Source: Intoshia linei
Lineage: Eukaryota > Orthonectida > Rhopaluridae
Direction: 5' to 3'
DNA length: 31,277 nt
NCBI GenBank assembly: GCA_001642005.1
Contig: LWCA01000341.1
Span: 1-31,277 of the forward strand
Position numbers and translations under genes: made by a program. Shown here piece after piece: positions 10,301 through 20,900 of the stretch; within the stretch, counting starts at the first letter, position 1, and the number at the start of each line of letters is the position of its first letter. The notes beneath the pieces are model-generated. The model was not told the origin of the DNA, ran no database searches, and saw only the letters and a program-made list of their open reading frames with translations.

Positions 10301-12025
10301 TCCATTTTCCAACAATTTTACAAGATTATCGGTACATGAGTTTTTATCAAGTTTTATGATATTAATATTGTGAGTAGAAACATTCCAAACATTAAGAGAT
10401 TGACAATCTGTAAAAAAAGCAACAAAATTACCCCTCACATTGCATTTTGCGAGTAATATCGTACCATCAGTTTTAATGTGCTTAAAATTCTGAGTTATTT
10501 TCGCCTCTCTACAAGATAAATCCAAAATTGCAAATTTACAGTTATTAGATACCAAAATCATAAAATGAGAAAATACATTGACTATTGTAACGATTTCTGA
10601 ATCACTCAGGTCAAGGGATAACGTTTGCTTTATTGTTGATTGTAAATTTCTGACAACTATGACGTTATTTTTTTCAAAACTATACACACTATACTCATAA
10701 ATAAATATGGGTTTATCAGACTGATTTTTCATGTCAAAATTACCTGACGGCATTAATGTTTGTCGATGTTCATCATAGGAATAAATAACGCAGTATCTTT
10801 CATTCCACAAAACAACGTTATTTTTGTAATGTGAAAATCCACCTACATGTGTATCAGACTTTAAATAATGTTTTTTTTCATTTAAATAATCATATAATAG
10901 TAACGTTGTGGGCCCCGTTTGAATAACACTGGTGAAATGAAAATGAGCAGCGTCAATTAAATGTTCTTTTAAAATGTAAACATTTTCATGGGTATTAACG
11001 GCAATAGATTCATCAACATTGTTCCATACCAATTGACCAATGACACCGTCAATTTGAGAAGAGGATATAAATTTCCAATTGTCATCATTCAATAACTTCC
11101 AAAAAAGGACGTGACCATCAGTTGTTCCTGCAGCAATAATTTTTTGATTTTTCGAATAACAAACGCAACAAATTGTTTCATTATTATCCAAAATGTTTTC
11201 ATCCATTACATTTAAAATTTTGTTTACATTTTTGTCAATATCATATAATCTTATGGTTTTGTCTCCAGATAAAAATGCTAGGGTTGAAAATTGGCACATT
11301 ATTATATCTGTGTTATCTGGATCCATTGATGATAATTTTATATTTTTAATTTCAACCAATTTATTCTGATCTAATTGCATTTTATATTTAATGATATTCA
11401 AGCTTTTGGTCAATATAATGAGACTGTCGTCATTTTCGCTTAATAAAATTTTTTTAAAGACACAATTCAATTTAGATAAATGAGTTATTTGATTTGTTTT
11501 GAATATGTAAATTTCGGATGTATTGGTTGCAATAATACTAGTTTTACCATCTTCGTATGGTAATATTTGATAAAGTTGTTTATTCACGATATGTTCCTTT
11601 TCTAATACACATTTATAGTCATTTGTCAATTTCCATACTTTTATTTTCCCTAATGCATCATAACTGCAAAGTTTGAGATTGTCATATACAAAATGAACAT
11701 AAATAATTTCTCCTTCGTTTCGGCTTTTACTAGTGTTTTCGTAATATTTTACATTTTCTAAATCAATAATAACCAATTCGCCGTTATCCCATCCACTTAT
11801 ACACAATTCTTTTAATTTATGCCAACAAAAATGAGATAGACCGCAATATTTTTTGATTATAACATCTTTGTACAATTCTCCATTTTTGTTGTAAAATGTT
11901 ATTGATCCATTTTTTTCCACTAAATTACCTATTGATAGAATTTGTTTTGTGGGATGCCAAGATATGTCAGTATTCAATCCTTCTATACCAGAAGTGTTTA
12001 TTAGATAATCATAGTATACATTCAT
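7303..12025 (-). CDS. IFT140: Intraflagellar transport protein 140 (IFT-A core subunit)
   Basis: Exons on the minus strand are 12025-8677 and 8066-7303, giving 1370 residues (the human protein is somewhat over 1400). The start MNVYYD is followed by ISWHP-type WD repeats, matching the family start. Residues 1 to about 640 are two WD40 propellers, with the conserved NETICCVCYSK and AAGTTDGHVLFWK segment near 290-310. From about 680 onward are TPR helices, for example KWWALYCESRGDLKSALEYY and IRLRTVYFECAKSYENIGD. The C-terminus keeps the family blocks IITYAKRSKNKQ, AANYLQTID and YDSRAQVEIDEFKNY and an acidic end EEIVEEN. IFT140 is part of the IFT-A complex that drives retrograde ciliary transport and membrane-protein entry into cilia. 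The splice junction gives ELAFSQG|LYDLSA, as expected for the family. A single 3.3-kb first exon is notable beside the finely split neighbours. Confidence 0.96.
8067..8676 (-). other. Intron of IFT140 (610 bp)
   Basis: Donor CAAG|GTTTATAT and acceptor ATAGTTTAG|GACTTTAC (minus strand) join G to GA as a Gly codon. Without splicing the first exon reads into a stop after GLYIL at 8660. The donor lacks the GTA/GTR form used elsewhere in the window. A repeat also found at 31190-31277 sits at about 8160-8275. Confidence 0.9.
8160..8275. repeat. Dispersed repeat, family B copy 1, in the IFT140 intron
   Basis: The segment has GGTTCAAAAACTTGTTTCCA, then GAACCGGTC, a TTTCACATTA block, TTTAAAGTGAATTAAT and CACTTAATTTT. 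The same ordered blocks occur at 31190-31277 (GGTTCCCAAATTTGTTTCAG, GAACCGAT, ATCACATTA, TTTAAAGTGAATTATT, CATCTTAATTTT). The GGTTCCCAAA start suggests a hAT-like non-autonomous element. Confidence 0.65.
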
Positions 12026-12961
12026 TTGTTGTTGTTTATTATCTTGATTGGTTGGTTAGTCATTAGTTACATGAATTATTTGTTTACTTCGGTACCATGC
12101 TTCATTATCACAAATATATAACTGCATTTTGTTGTTAACTTCTTTCTATTAATATTCGTTATCTACATATTGGTTTCACATCTAATGATTCATATTTAAA
12201 TCATTCAAAATTTTCAAATTAATCGAAGGGTTTATATAGAGGTCTATTAAAAAAAATTGAAATACTTAAATCCAACCAATTTTAATAAAAATCACAATTT
12301 ACCAACCCTAAAAGGAAAAATCCAGTTTTACTAACTATGACATGCGATTCTAAAAAAGGTTCTCTTTTCATTTTGTGTATTGAATTAGATTGCTTTATAC
12401 AACCATGAAATTCGATTTAGTTTACATAAAGTCAGTCGGTATGCTTATCATGCTTTACTTCCTTGTTAATTTATTTCTTTAACTAGTGGGCCATAAATCC
12501 GTATTTTTGATAATCTACGTATTTGGCACTAATTCAGTAATCCAATTAAAAAAATATAACCATGCCCAGAAAAGTGTTTTTCTCATCTTAATTTAATAGA
12601 AACTAAAATTTTTAATAATAAAACGAATACGAATTATACTTAACACTTTAAGACTCGAGAACTGCATATGCTATTTTGGAATCTGAACTTCAAATTGACG
12701 CTAATTAGTAATTACTTAAGTCTTAAACAAAAAAACTTTTTACAAACATATGAATTTTCTTTTACATTTTTCCAGGTCACTGTTGAAATTGTGGCATCAT
12801 AAAAAATAAATTTAAAACAAAAAATGTCTGAGTGCAAAAGAATATAACTTAAATAGACTATAAATCAACTTTGTATTTATATTCTAATAATTAAAAATAT
12901 GTAAGACAATATTTAATTGTAATTATTTTTCTATTCTAAATTAAATTACAATAGTCTAGAT
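12026..12961. other. Gene-free region upstream of IFT140
   Basis: This AT-rich DNA has no exon I can support and no repeat I can match within the window. It must contain the IFT140 5' UTR and promoter on the minus strand, but no ciliary X-box-like element was recognised by eye. Confidence 0.35.
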
Positions 12962-13608
12962 CAAGGGTTCCCAAACTCATTTTGCCTACCATCCCCTTTT
13001 TAGCAATGTATTTTCTCAACGCCCCTCTAAAAAAATTTTCGACTACGTTGTATATATATTTAAAAGTTTACTCATTGTGTGCAAAGTCGATATTTAATAA
13101 TTAAAAAATAATATATTTATTACTGTCACTTTTATATCAGTGGATCCCAAACTTGCTATAAAAATATAACCTTACAACCAAAAAATTCATCAATTCTTCA
13201 TTCTATCCATCTAAAATCGTTTTTTGGGTATACAGTGTTTTTATATTTGTTTTTGCACTTTAAAAATTGTTTGAACAAAACTGTATTGTCTATAAATAAA
13301 GTACCAAAAAAAATATAAAACCACTTGTAAATAGAATATATAATTTATTTTATAATAAAATTTTACAATGTTTCAAAAAAAAAAATGTTGTAAATGTGGG
13401 TAACTAATAATTAAGATGTTATAATAAAATAATCAATGAATATTGACATGGAACTATATTATAAATTTGACACCGCATCAATTTTACTATAATGAAATAT
13501 ATTACAAAAAATTCTATTTATGTTTTTATAATCGTCCCCAGCTGAAAATCGCCCCCTAACTGAATTAATCGCCCCCTAGGGCGATATTCCCCACTTTGGG
13601 AACCCCTG
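12962..13608. mobile_element. hAT-like non-autonomous transposon of 647 bp
   Basis: The ends are CAAGGGTTCCCAAACT and, on the opposite strand, CAGGGGTTCCCAAAGT, which match at 14 of 16 positions. The flanks are GTCTAGAT (12954-12961) and GTTTAGAT (13609-13616), an 8-bp target duplication with one change. Terminal CAGGGGTTCCCAAA plus 8-bp duplication is the hAT pattern. The subterminal zones carry cytosine-rich words (CGCCCCTC at one end, repeated ATCGCCCCCTA at the other). The interior is non-coding. A second similar start, CAGTGGATCCCAAACTT, at 13139 may be a nested element. Confidence 0.85.
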
Positions 13609-14230
13609 GTTTAGATTCCTGACTTCTATAATAATATTATAATACAGTGTAATACAATATAGTAGAAAATCTAAAATAGTATATTATAAAAATAAAATAA
13701 AAAAAACCAAATATATAGATGAATTTATCAATTAAAAAGGATCAACTTCTGATACATATCGAGAATTAGTTCCTTTCTTAAATTTGAAATATTTCTGGAG
13801 CGATATTTTAAATTATTTAACTTTGAGAGATCGCTCAGTTACGTCCAATTTTGGTTGAGATGTATATTTGTGTTTATTAACATTATTTCTATGTGATGTA
13901 AGAAAAGAAATTTATTTTTTTCCCATTTAAGAAATTAATTAGTTCTTCGTACATTTTTTCCATGCATCAAACCAAATACTTTTATATTCAAATGTACAGT
14001 ACTGTATTTACAAAAAAATTACATTATTTCAAACCTATGTTTTTAAAACCAAAAATATATGCCATTAATGCTAAATTAGAGCGGATGTTCTATCGTAATT
14101 TTATATTAACCGTTAAATAAGTTAAATTCATCAAAATATAAAATTTCGTGTTTGTTTGAAAACAATAAATGTTTGATCTGTTTGAAAGTCGTCAATGGAT
14201 ATAAACACAATTTGACTGTTTGATAAAATT

Positions 14231-14450
14231 ACTGCATGCGGCCCGTCGCCTCTTCGTATATCTATATACATATTATATATATATATGTATGATTTATTAT
14301 TAATACTAATAATATATTAATATATATGATATAATATTTAAATTATTAAATATTCAAAAATAAATTGTTTGTCATCAGTATCAAACCTAAACTGCGAGAA
14401 AATAAAATTAAGAGATGTTAATGATACGATTAAAATCATGAATATTGTAT
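14231..14450. repeat. hAT-like repeat, family C copy 1 (partial)
   Basis: It begins near GCATGCGGCCCGTCGCCTCT. After an AT-rich middle it carries AAATTGTTTGTCATCAG and CCTAAACTGCGAGAA, then GTTAATGATACGATTAAAAT. The same ordered blocks occur at 19411-19708. The far end is not recognisable, so this copy is truncated. Confidence 0.65.
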
Positions 14451-14737
14451 AGCGATAATAAACAATTAATTTTAAATATTATAAAAAATCAATCTTGCAC
14501 AGTGGATATAAAACCAAACACAAAAATATTTTTTTCCTAATTTCCAAGATAGAATTATCACAAAATAATGAAAAACTCGCCAATTTTACTCAGTAATCGA
14601 CGATGATGATCTGGTTTATCTTCTGAATAATGTTTTCTACAATATATTAAAGATTACTGTATACTATTAGGTTTAAGCTGTCCTTGAATATATTTTCAAA
14701 TTTATCATATCTTTCAAAAATTAAAAGATTCTATCGT

Positions 14738-14997
14738 ACGAGGGCGAGGGAAGCCAGCAATATATTTAAATTCGCCGAAGGGAGATTTTTTTAGGGGCGT
14801 CTCTTTTAATTTCATTTAAAGGTTGTTATACAATAGTTTTAAAATTTTTATTTTTTCGCAAAAATAAAAAAAATGATCAGCACAACACAAAAAAAAGAAA
14901 AATTAATTTTTCAGTTATTTTACAAAACTTTAATTAAAAATTTTTTTAATGTTAGGGTGCAACTGCACCTTCTGCACCCCTTGAATCCGCCCCTAGG
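14738..14997 (-). mobile_element. Family A transposon copy 2, inverted
   Basis: Read on the minus strand, the segment begins AGGGGCGGATTCAAGGGG followed by TGCAGAAGGTGCAGTTGCACC. It ends with AGACGCCCCTAAAAAAAT and AATTTAAATATATTGCTGG. These match the copy at 647-965 in order and orientation. It is non-coding. Confidence 0.65.
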
Positions 14998-17741
14998 ACT
15001 TTTAATTTTATAATATTTCACCAATTTACTGTTTCTTAATTTTCCATTAAATTGAAATCACGCATAATAACGAAAATTTTAGTTAAATGTAGATGAAAAC
15101 TGTGGAAAACTAGTCGACAAATGAGTAGTGAACCAATCTAATAAAAACAAAAAACTTATAAAAAATAGATTGAAGACATTTTTAAATATAGAACATAGTG
15201 AAAATTAACTAAAAAAATAAAGTAAAAAATTAAAAACATTATTTTCATTCAATTTTTTAAAAAAAAAATTTAAAAAAAAACTGTGCTGGTGTTCTCGAGC
15301 TGGGTAAGTTCGGCTCTGCAATGAACATTTAAAATTTCTGAAATGGATAGTTAACAATGTTGAACTATAGAAATATATAAGATATATATAATATAATGTG
15401 TATAAGCCTAATAGGGGTAGTTATAATCGTTTCCAAAGGTGATACTAGGAAAATTTTTATGACGCGTCCCGCAACATAATTGAGTTTGACATGGCTGTTT
15501 ACAACGTGTAATTCACGAAAAGATTTAAATTGTACCTATTTCTAATTCATATCTCTCTTACAAATTAAATAATTAAATATTAATAAATTTTTATATTTTC
15601 GTAATTGTAATTATGATTTTTATTTATCAGAAACCTAAATATACATTAGGTAATTGATTAAGATAGGTTAACTGTGATATATCATTAGTAATAATTCATT
15701 ACAATTAGTTGTATAATCAAAGATGTTACCTAAACGTGTATCATTTTAACTTCAAAAAACACTGATGTGTGACGTTAACTGCATGTGGCATACGGCGGTT
15801 TAAGGTCATAGTATTAATGAATTAAGTTGACAATAAATAATTTTAATATTTGAATGATTGGTTAATTTAGTTAAAACAATTTCGAATATTCGCATTTCGA
15901 TGCAGTTAAATTAATATTTTAAATTATTATTGATATTATAATATATACTATTACATATATATTTATTAATTAGACTAAATTTTAGTATAAAATATTTTAT
16001 CAATTGTTTTATAGCTCGTGGATAAACGAAAAATAATATCCTTTATTTTAACACTTTTCTTTAAGAGCTGGATCAATTGCCAATTTATCTGTTAAATACG
16101 CTGAAATGTGACAAGTAAGAATAAAAAATATATAACAGAATTTAAGCGTATTATTACATTAATACTAATATATTACTATTGTATTTAATACATTAATAAT
16201 TTGCATTATGATTTCTGTTTCGAAATAGACAATTAAGGTTAACTGATAAATACAGAATTTTATAAATATAATACAGATAAATATAAAATTTTACGGTAAA
16301 AATCGTGTGACTACAATGCTTGCTTATGTATGTTCAATAATAACTTTATAATAATATATATATAATATTAACATATGATATATAAACTATGTAATAAGGA
16401 TGAAAACGTTGTGCATAAAAATATCTATACATACAATTTTGCAAATGTAAACTTATAGATTTGTTAAAATTACGCAAATATATAAAATGTAAAGTTTAAA
16501 ATGTTATAATTAAGATATTTTGACAATTATAATAAACACTTATTTTATATTTCGAAATCTAAAGTTAGATAAATTAATATTAGCGAAACAACAACTATCT
16601 TTCCTTATTATTATTATATTATAATGTTTAATTATAATATTATGATGTGACGCAAGGACGCTATGCAATATTTGCAAAGTTAGGTCTTTCATTAAAGCCA
16701 AAAAAAGTAATTTATGTTAAGGTAAAAATAATGAAATTATCATAAAATTTATAATTATAATTTATTTTGATCTCATACAGTACTAAATGTAAGGGATATA
16801 ATTGGTTAATCGTTAACAACAAATACATTTATTATTATTAACATGTAAATACACCAGAATCACGATTAATTTGGATTTGTACTGTTCATCATCATTAATA
16901 ATACATTCTTACCTCTAAAAGTATTTATAATATACAATTTTAAGCATATAAAGTTAGTAATCTGAAATATCATATTATTTAAATAATCGGCATCCAATAT
17001 ATCCATTTTTAGGGTAGCATTGCTCTATGGTATAATTTATTACCCAGCGATTATGGCGACGTATTAACTCAGCATGCAAAATGTCCAGTTTTGATGGGAA
17101 ATAAATGGAGTATATTATCAAAATATATATTGAATTTAATTGAATATATATATAATAATATATTTGTAGTATACAACAAATATATCCATCAACACGGCCA
17201 GGAATTTATACGAAAATGTCCAAAATAAACTAAAAATGATAATTCATAATAAAGTATTTAAAATGCTATAATTTTTGTATAAATTAGTGCAGTTCGACAA
17301 CGGAAATTACTATGGTGTAGGCAACTTTCTGTGACAGCGAATCGTAAAAAAAAATCACTATCTTCTGGTTGAATTGGTGAACATTTGGGAAGTGGAATAA
17401 TTTTTTTAAGTTGGCACTCCCAAAGATGAAATTTACGTTAAAAATCTACTACACAAATATGACTAAGTATTATTATTAAAGTGTTAACATTTTGATTAAA
17501 TTTAGAAATTAGAAAAATCCAGGGCCGTACGGCATGAGAAACAAGTTAAAATTAACCTTTATCATTTTAGTTATTAATATTATTGCAAAACATCGGCGAT
17601 TTCAAATTGCCGTTTTAATTTGAACTTATCTTTATTGTTAACATTAACTATTTTCATACATACATTATTTATACATACATTTATTATCATTTTTAAAATG
17701 ATCAACAGTGTCTTTTAATAATTAATCATCAATATACTTGA

Positions 17742-17879
17742 CTAACGCCATTTCACGAAGGTATTGGACTGGGTTTATTCCACGTTCGACCACTTCGTTT
17801 GTTAAAGAAACTTTCGCAATTGAGGTATTAAGGGATAATGATGTTTTTTCAAAAATTATAGACAACAATTGAATCTTTT
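17742..17879 (-). other. Unassigned open frame with protein-like composition, possible last exon
   Basis: Minus-strand frame following an in-frame TAA, about 45 codons, ending TAG at 17742. It contains KKIQLLSIIFEKTS and then SLTNEVVERGINPVQYLVKW. Base composition is less AT-rich than its surroundings, and AATAAA follows 57 bases downstream (17685-17680), so it could be a terminal coding exon. No ATG begins it, and the only nearby acceptor (CAAAAAG) is poor. The end faintly recalls the YLVKW strand of chromodomains but stops too early to tell. If it belongs to the Ras-like gene just upstream, the frame does not join cleanly. Confidence 0.25.
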
Positions 17880-17914
17880 TGGTAGATTACATGTTGGTAA
17901 ACCCCTGACAGACA

Positions 17915-20900
17915 TCATATAAATTTTATATTACATTTTTGATGATATAACAAGTGCATTTCTTCGACTATCATACATACAGTATATCTGGAATGTTCAA
18001 TGATCGTTAAATATCTTCCAATAAGGCATCTAATATTAGGAGCACGGGTTGGCATTTTAAGATTTGATACACGAGGAAAATTGCATTTCTTCCTTTTGGA
18101 TTTCAATATTAATCTGCGAAGTTTTGTACATATATCGTTTAAAATAAAATTAAAGGTTTTGTTTATGTTGAGTTAATAATAATGAAATAAAAATTATCGG
18201 CTTCTCATTGATGTCTAATTAACAGGATTTAGGTATATAGGATTACATAGTTTAATTTATATAAGTAATAGTAATAATAGTAATCAGAATTAAAGTAGTC
18301 AATTTCCGGTTTAATTATTTATAATATTGCAAATAACATATATTTACAAAAATATCAATATAAACAATTCAACGCTTAATTATACAAAAAGATATATAAA
18401 ACATTGTGAAATCAACTGATAGTGCAACTCATTGTTCGTTTATTGTCAATCTTTGGGCAGAATTTGATGAGACTTATTATGCTCTAAAAAATTTAATCAA
18501 ATATTAATATAGGTTGATATTAATTTTATTCAATATTAAAATGTAATTTTGTGTATTAATTATATGATGATTCATATCCTGATGTATTTATGGATTATAA
18601 TATAACATATTGTAATTAACTCTTTGAATATCAATCGCACGTACTCGTGGACTCATGGATAATATCAATAAATTATAAAATCGCAAAAGCCCGTGCGATA
18701 GTTAATTATGTAAGTAAAATAAAATTTATTGGCTTCTAATTTCTTTTGTAATTTAACTTTAATACATTAAAATACCTAGAAAGCATACATTAGTCCAAAA
18801 ATGACATGTGGTGTAATAAATACATTTCAATTCCACATAGCTTGTTTTTAATTTTACAACAAATCTCATTTTAAAATAACGAATATTCCTCAAAGGGTTA
18901 ACAATTTCTAAGTAAGTTTTTATATTGATTTAGTTGCAATAATTTACATAATAAAATTTTATAATTTTATATAATCTCGTTAATATTAACAATAAAATTA
19001 AAATTACATCAATAATATCGTTTTTTTCTTTTGCAGAAGTTTCTCTGTAAATCCAATTATTTGATTTTGCAACATTTTCTGCATACGATTTTTGAATCAC
19101 TCTTTCCATGTCAATTTTATTTCCAATACACAAAACAGGTTTGATTTTATTGGATTTTTTTAATTTGTTCCATATTTTTAACATGGAATCAAAACTAAAA
19201 GCATCATTAACAGCATAGACAAGTATATAAGCGTTTGAATTTAGAACATATAAATCGTGCATGGTACTCCAATTGTTCTATAAATGATAAATTAGCGAAT
19301 AATAAATGAGAAATACATGTATTCCTCGTATAATTTATTGTATCACCAATAATTTCTACAAACAATCTCTATACACAAAATATGTTAACAACTTAAAATT
19401 AACTTACGACCCGAGGGCCGCATGCGGCCCTTTTCAAATTTAAGTCAACCGGTCGCGACTTTGTATATATTCCAAAAGGAATTGTTTATCATCATTTGCA
19501 CACCTAAACTGCGAGAAGATCATATTTAATGATATTAATGATACAATTAAAATAATACTTAAAATCATAATTAATGTAAATTTTTAAAAATCTGTGCAAG
19601 TCATATGTATCACTTTCAATACATACTGTGTATTTGACAATGATCTCGATTCATAGTATAATGGTTTTCAAGTGTGATGCTATAAAAAATTTTATGATGC
19701 GGCCCACCTAAAAAAAATTCAAAAAAGTACTTTTGAGTATATTAGGGAAATTGGGTAAAAATGACTTGTACAAATTTTTACAGCATAAAATAAATTATTG
19801 CTTCGCCACTCATCACCACCAAATTTACGTTTCTTATATATAGTATAAAAATCTAGTGTTGGTTACACGTTATAATTTATTATTAAAGTTTAACTTAAAC
19901 AAATAAAATAAAACTTATTTATTACATTATCGAATTATTCTAATTTTTTAAACAATTTATTATGTGTTAACAGATGTATTATGAAATTTAACAATTATAT
20001 AAATTAAAATTATGAAACATTAGTGTTCTTTTATTATTTATAAATCATTTTATTTTAATTTTGGTCCAAATTTTAAAATTTATAAAAAATCACATTATTC
20101 TGTTCAAAAATCTCCGTCTTTCGAATCGATACGACTATTATTTTTAATATACTTTTGTATAAAATGAATCTTTGCCTTTGTCACCCATTGGATTATCGTT
20201 TTAATTAATAATCGTCACTCGATTTTCATGGCTACTATTAAAATATTAATATTATACAAATTCTATAATATTGATTATTCCCTTGTTCGGTTAGCGATGG
20301 AAATTTAATGGAATCGAATTATTTTTTTTGCCTAATGGATAATTTCATCAATGGATAAACGTTTTAATTAATATTCGTTAATTAATTTTTATGGTTATTA
20401 TAAAAATATTTATATTATAAAATACTAAATTATAAATTTCCCCTGCTCGGGTGACAAAGGAAAATTAATCGAATCGAATTAATTTTTTTGCCAATCATCA
20501 TTATTTACCACCCTTATCAAAATATCAAAAGTACTTTCTCAATTTCAAAAATTTTCTTGTTTTTGAACCACCCTAATGTATATATGTATTTGTGTTATAT
20601 TACTACATCGTTAAATGTCGTGATTTAGGTGAACTAATAAATGCTAGTTTAACAAAATATACAAAATACAGTCAGCCTCTCAATACCGCCACTATATTTC
20701 AATTTTATAACAAAATTATAACAAAATTTCTTATTACCGGCAAAACTCTCAATATCGCTACAATTTTAAAATATTTTAAAAAAAATTTGATTAAAATGAG
20801 TTAAATACTTAATTTAAGTAACGTAATTGTGGGTATAACTCATAAAAATGAAATTATAAATCCATTTAGTAACGAGATAATGATATTAAGTACTAGCAGT

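Larger units (their letters stand above)
13609..17741. other. Gene-free AT-rich region with repeat copies
   Basis: No coding exon could be supported. It holds family C repeat (14231-14450), family A copy 2 (14738-14997), AT dinucleotide runs around 14262-14330, and otherwise plain AT-rich DNA from about 15000 to 17680. AATAAA on the minus strand at 17685-17680 could serve the gene ending upstream on that strand. Confidence 0.4.

Noticed and set aside
9683-10373. Three plus-strand frames of 60-96 codons
   Set aside because: All are antisense shadows of the IFT140 first exon.
18930-18990. Ras-like protein ending at 18930 with TRLYKIIKFYYVNYCN
   Set aside because: Kept as the alternative only: the end is not like a Ras C-terminus, while splicing to 18113 gives a helix of the right length and a basic tail. 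The choice is not firm.
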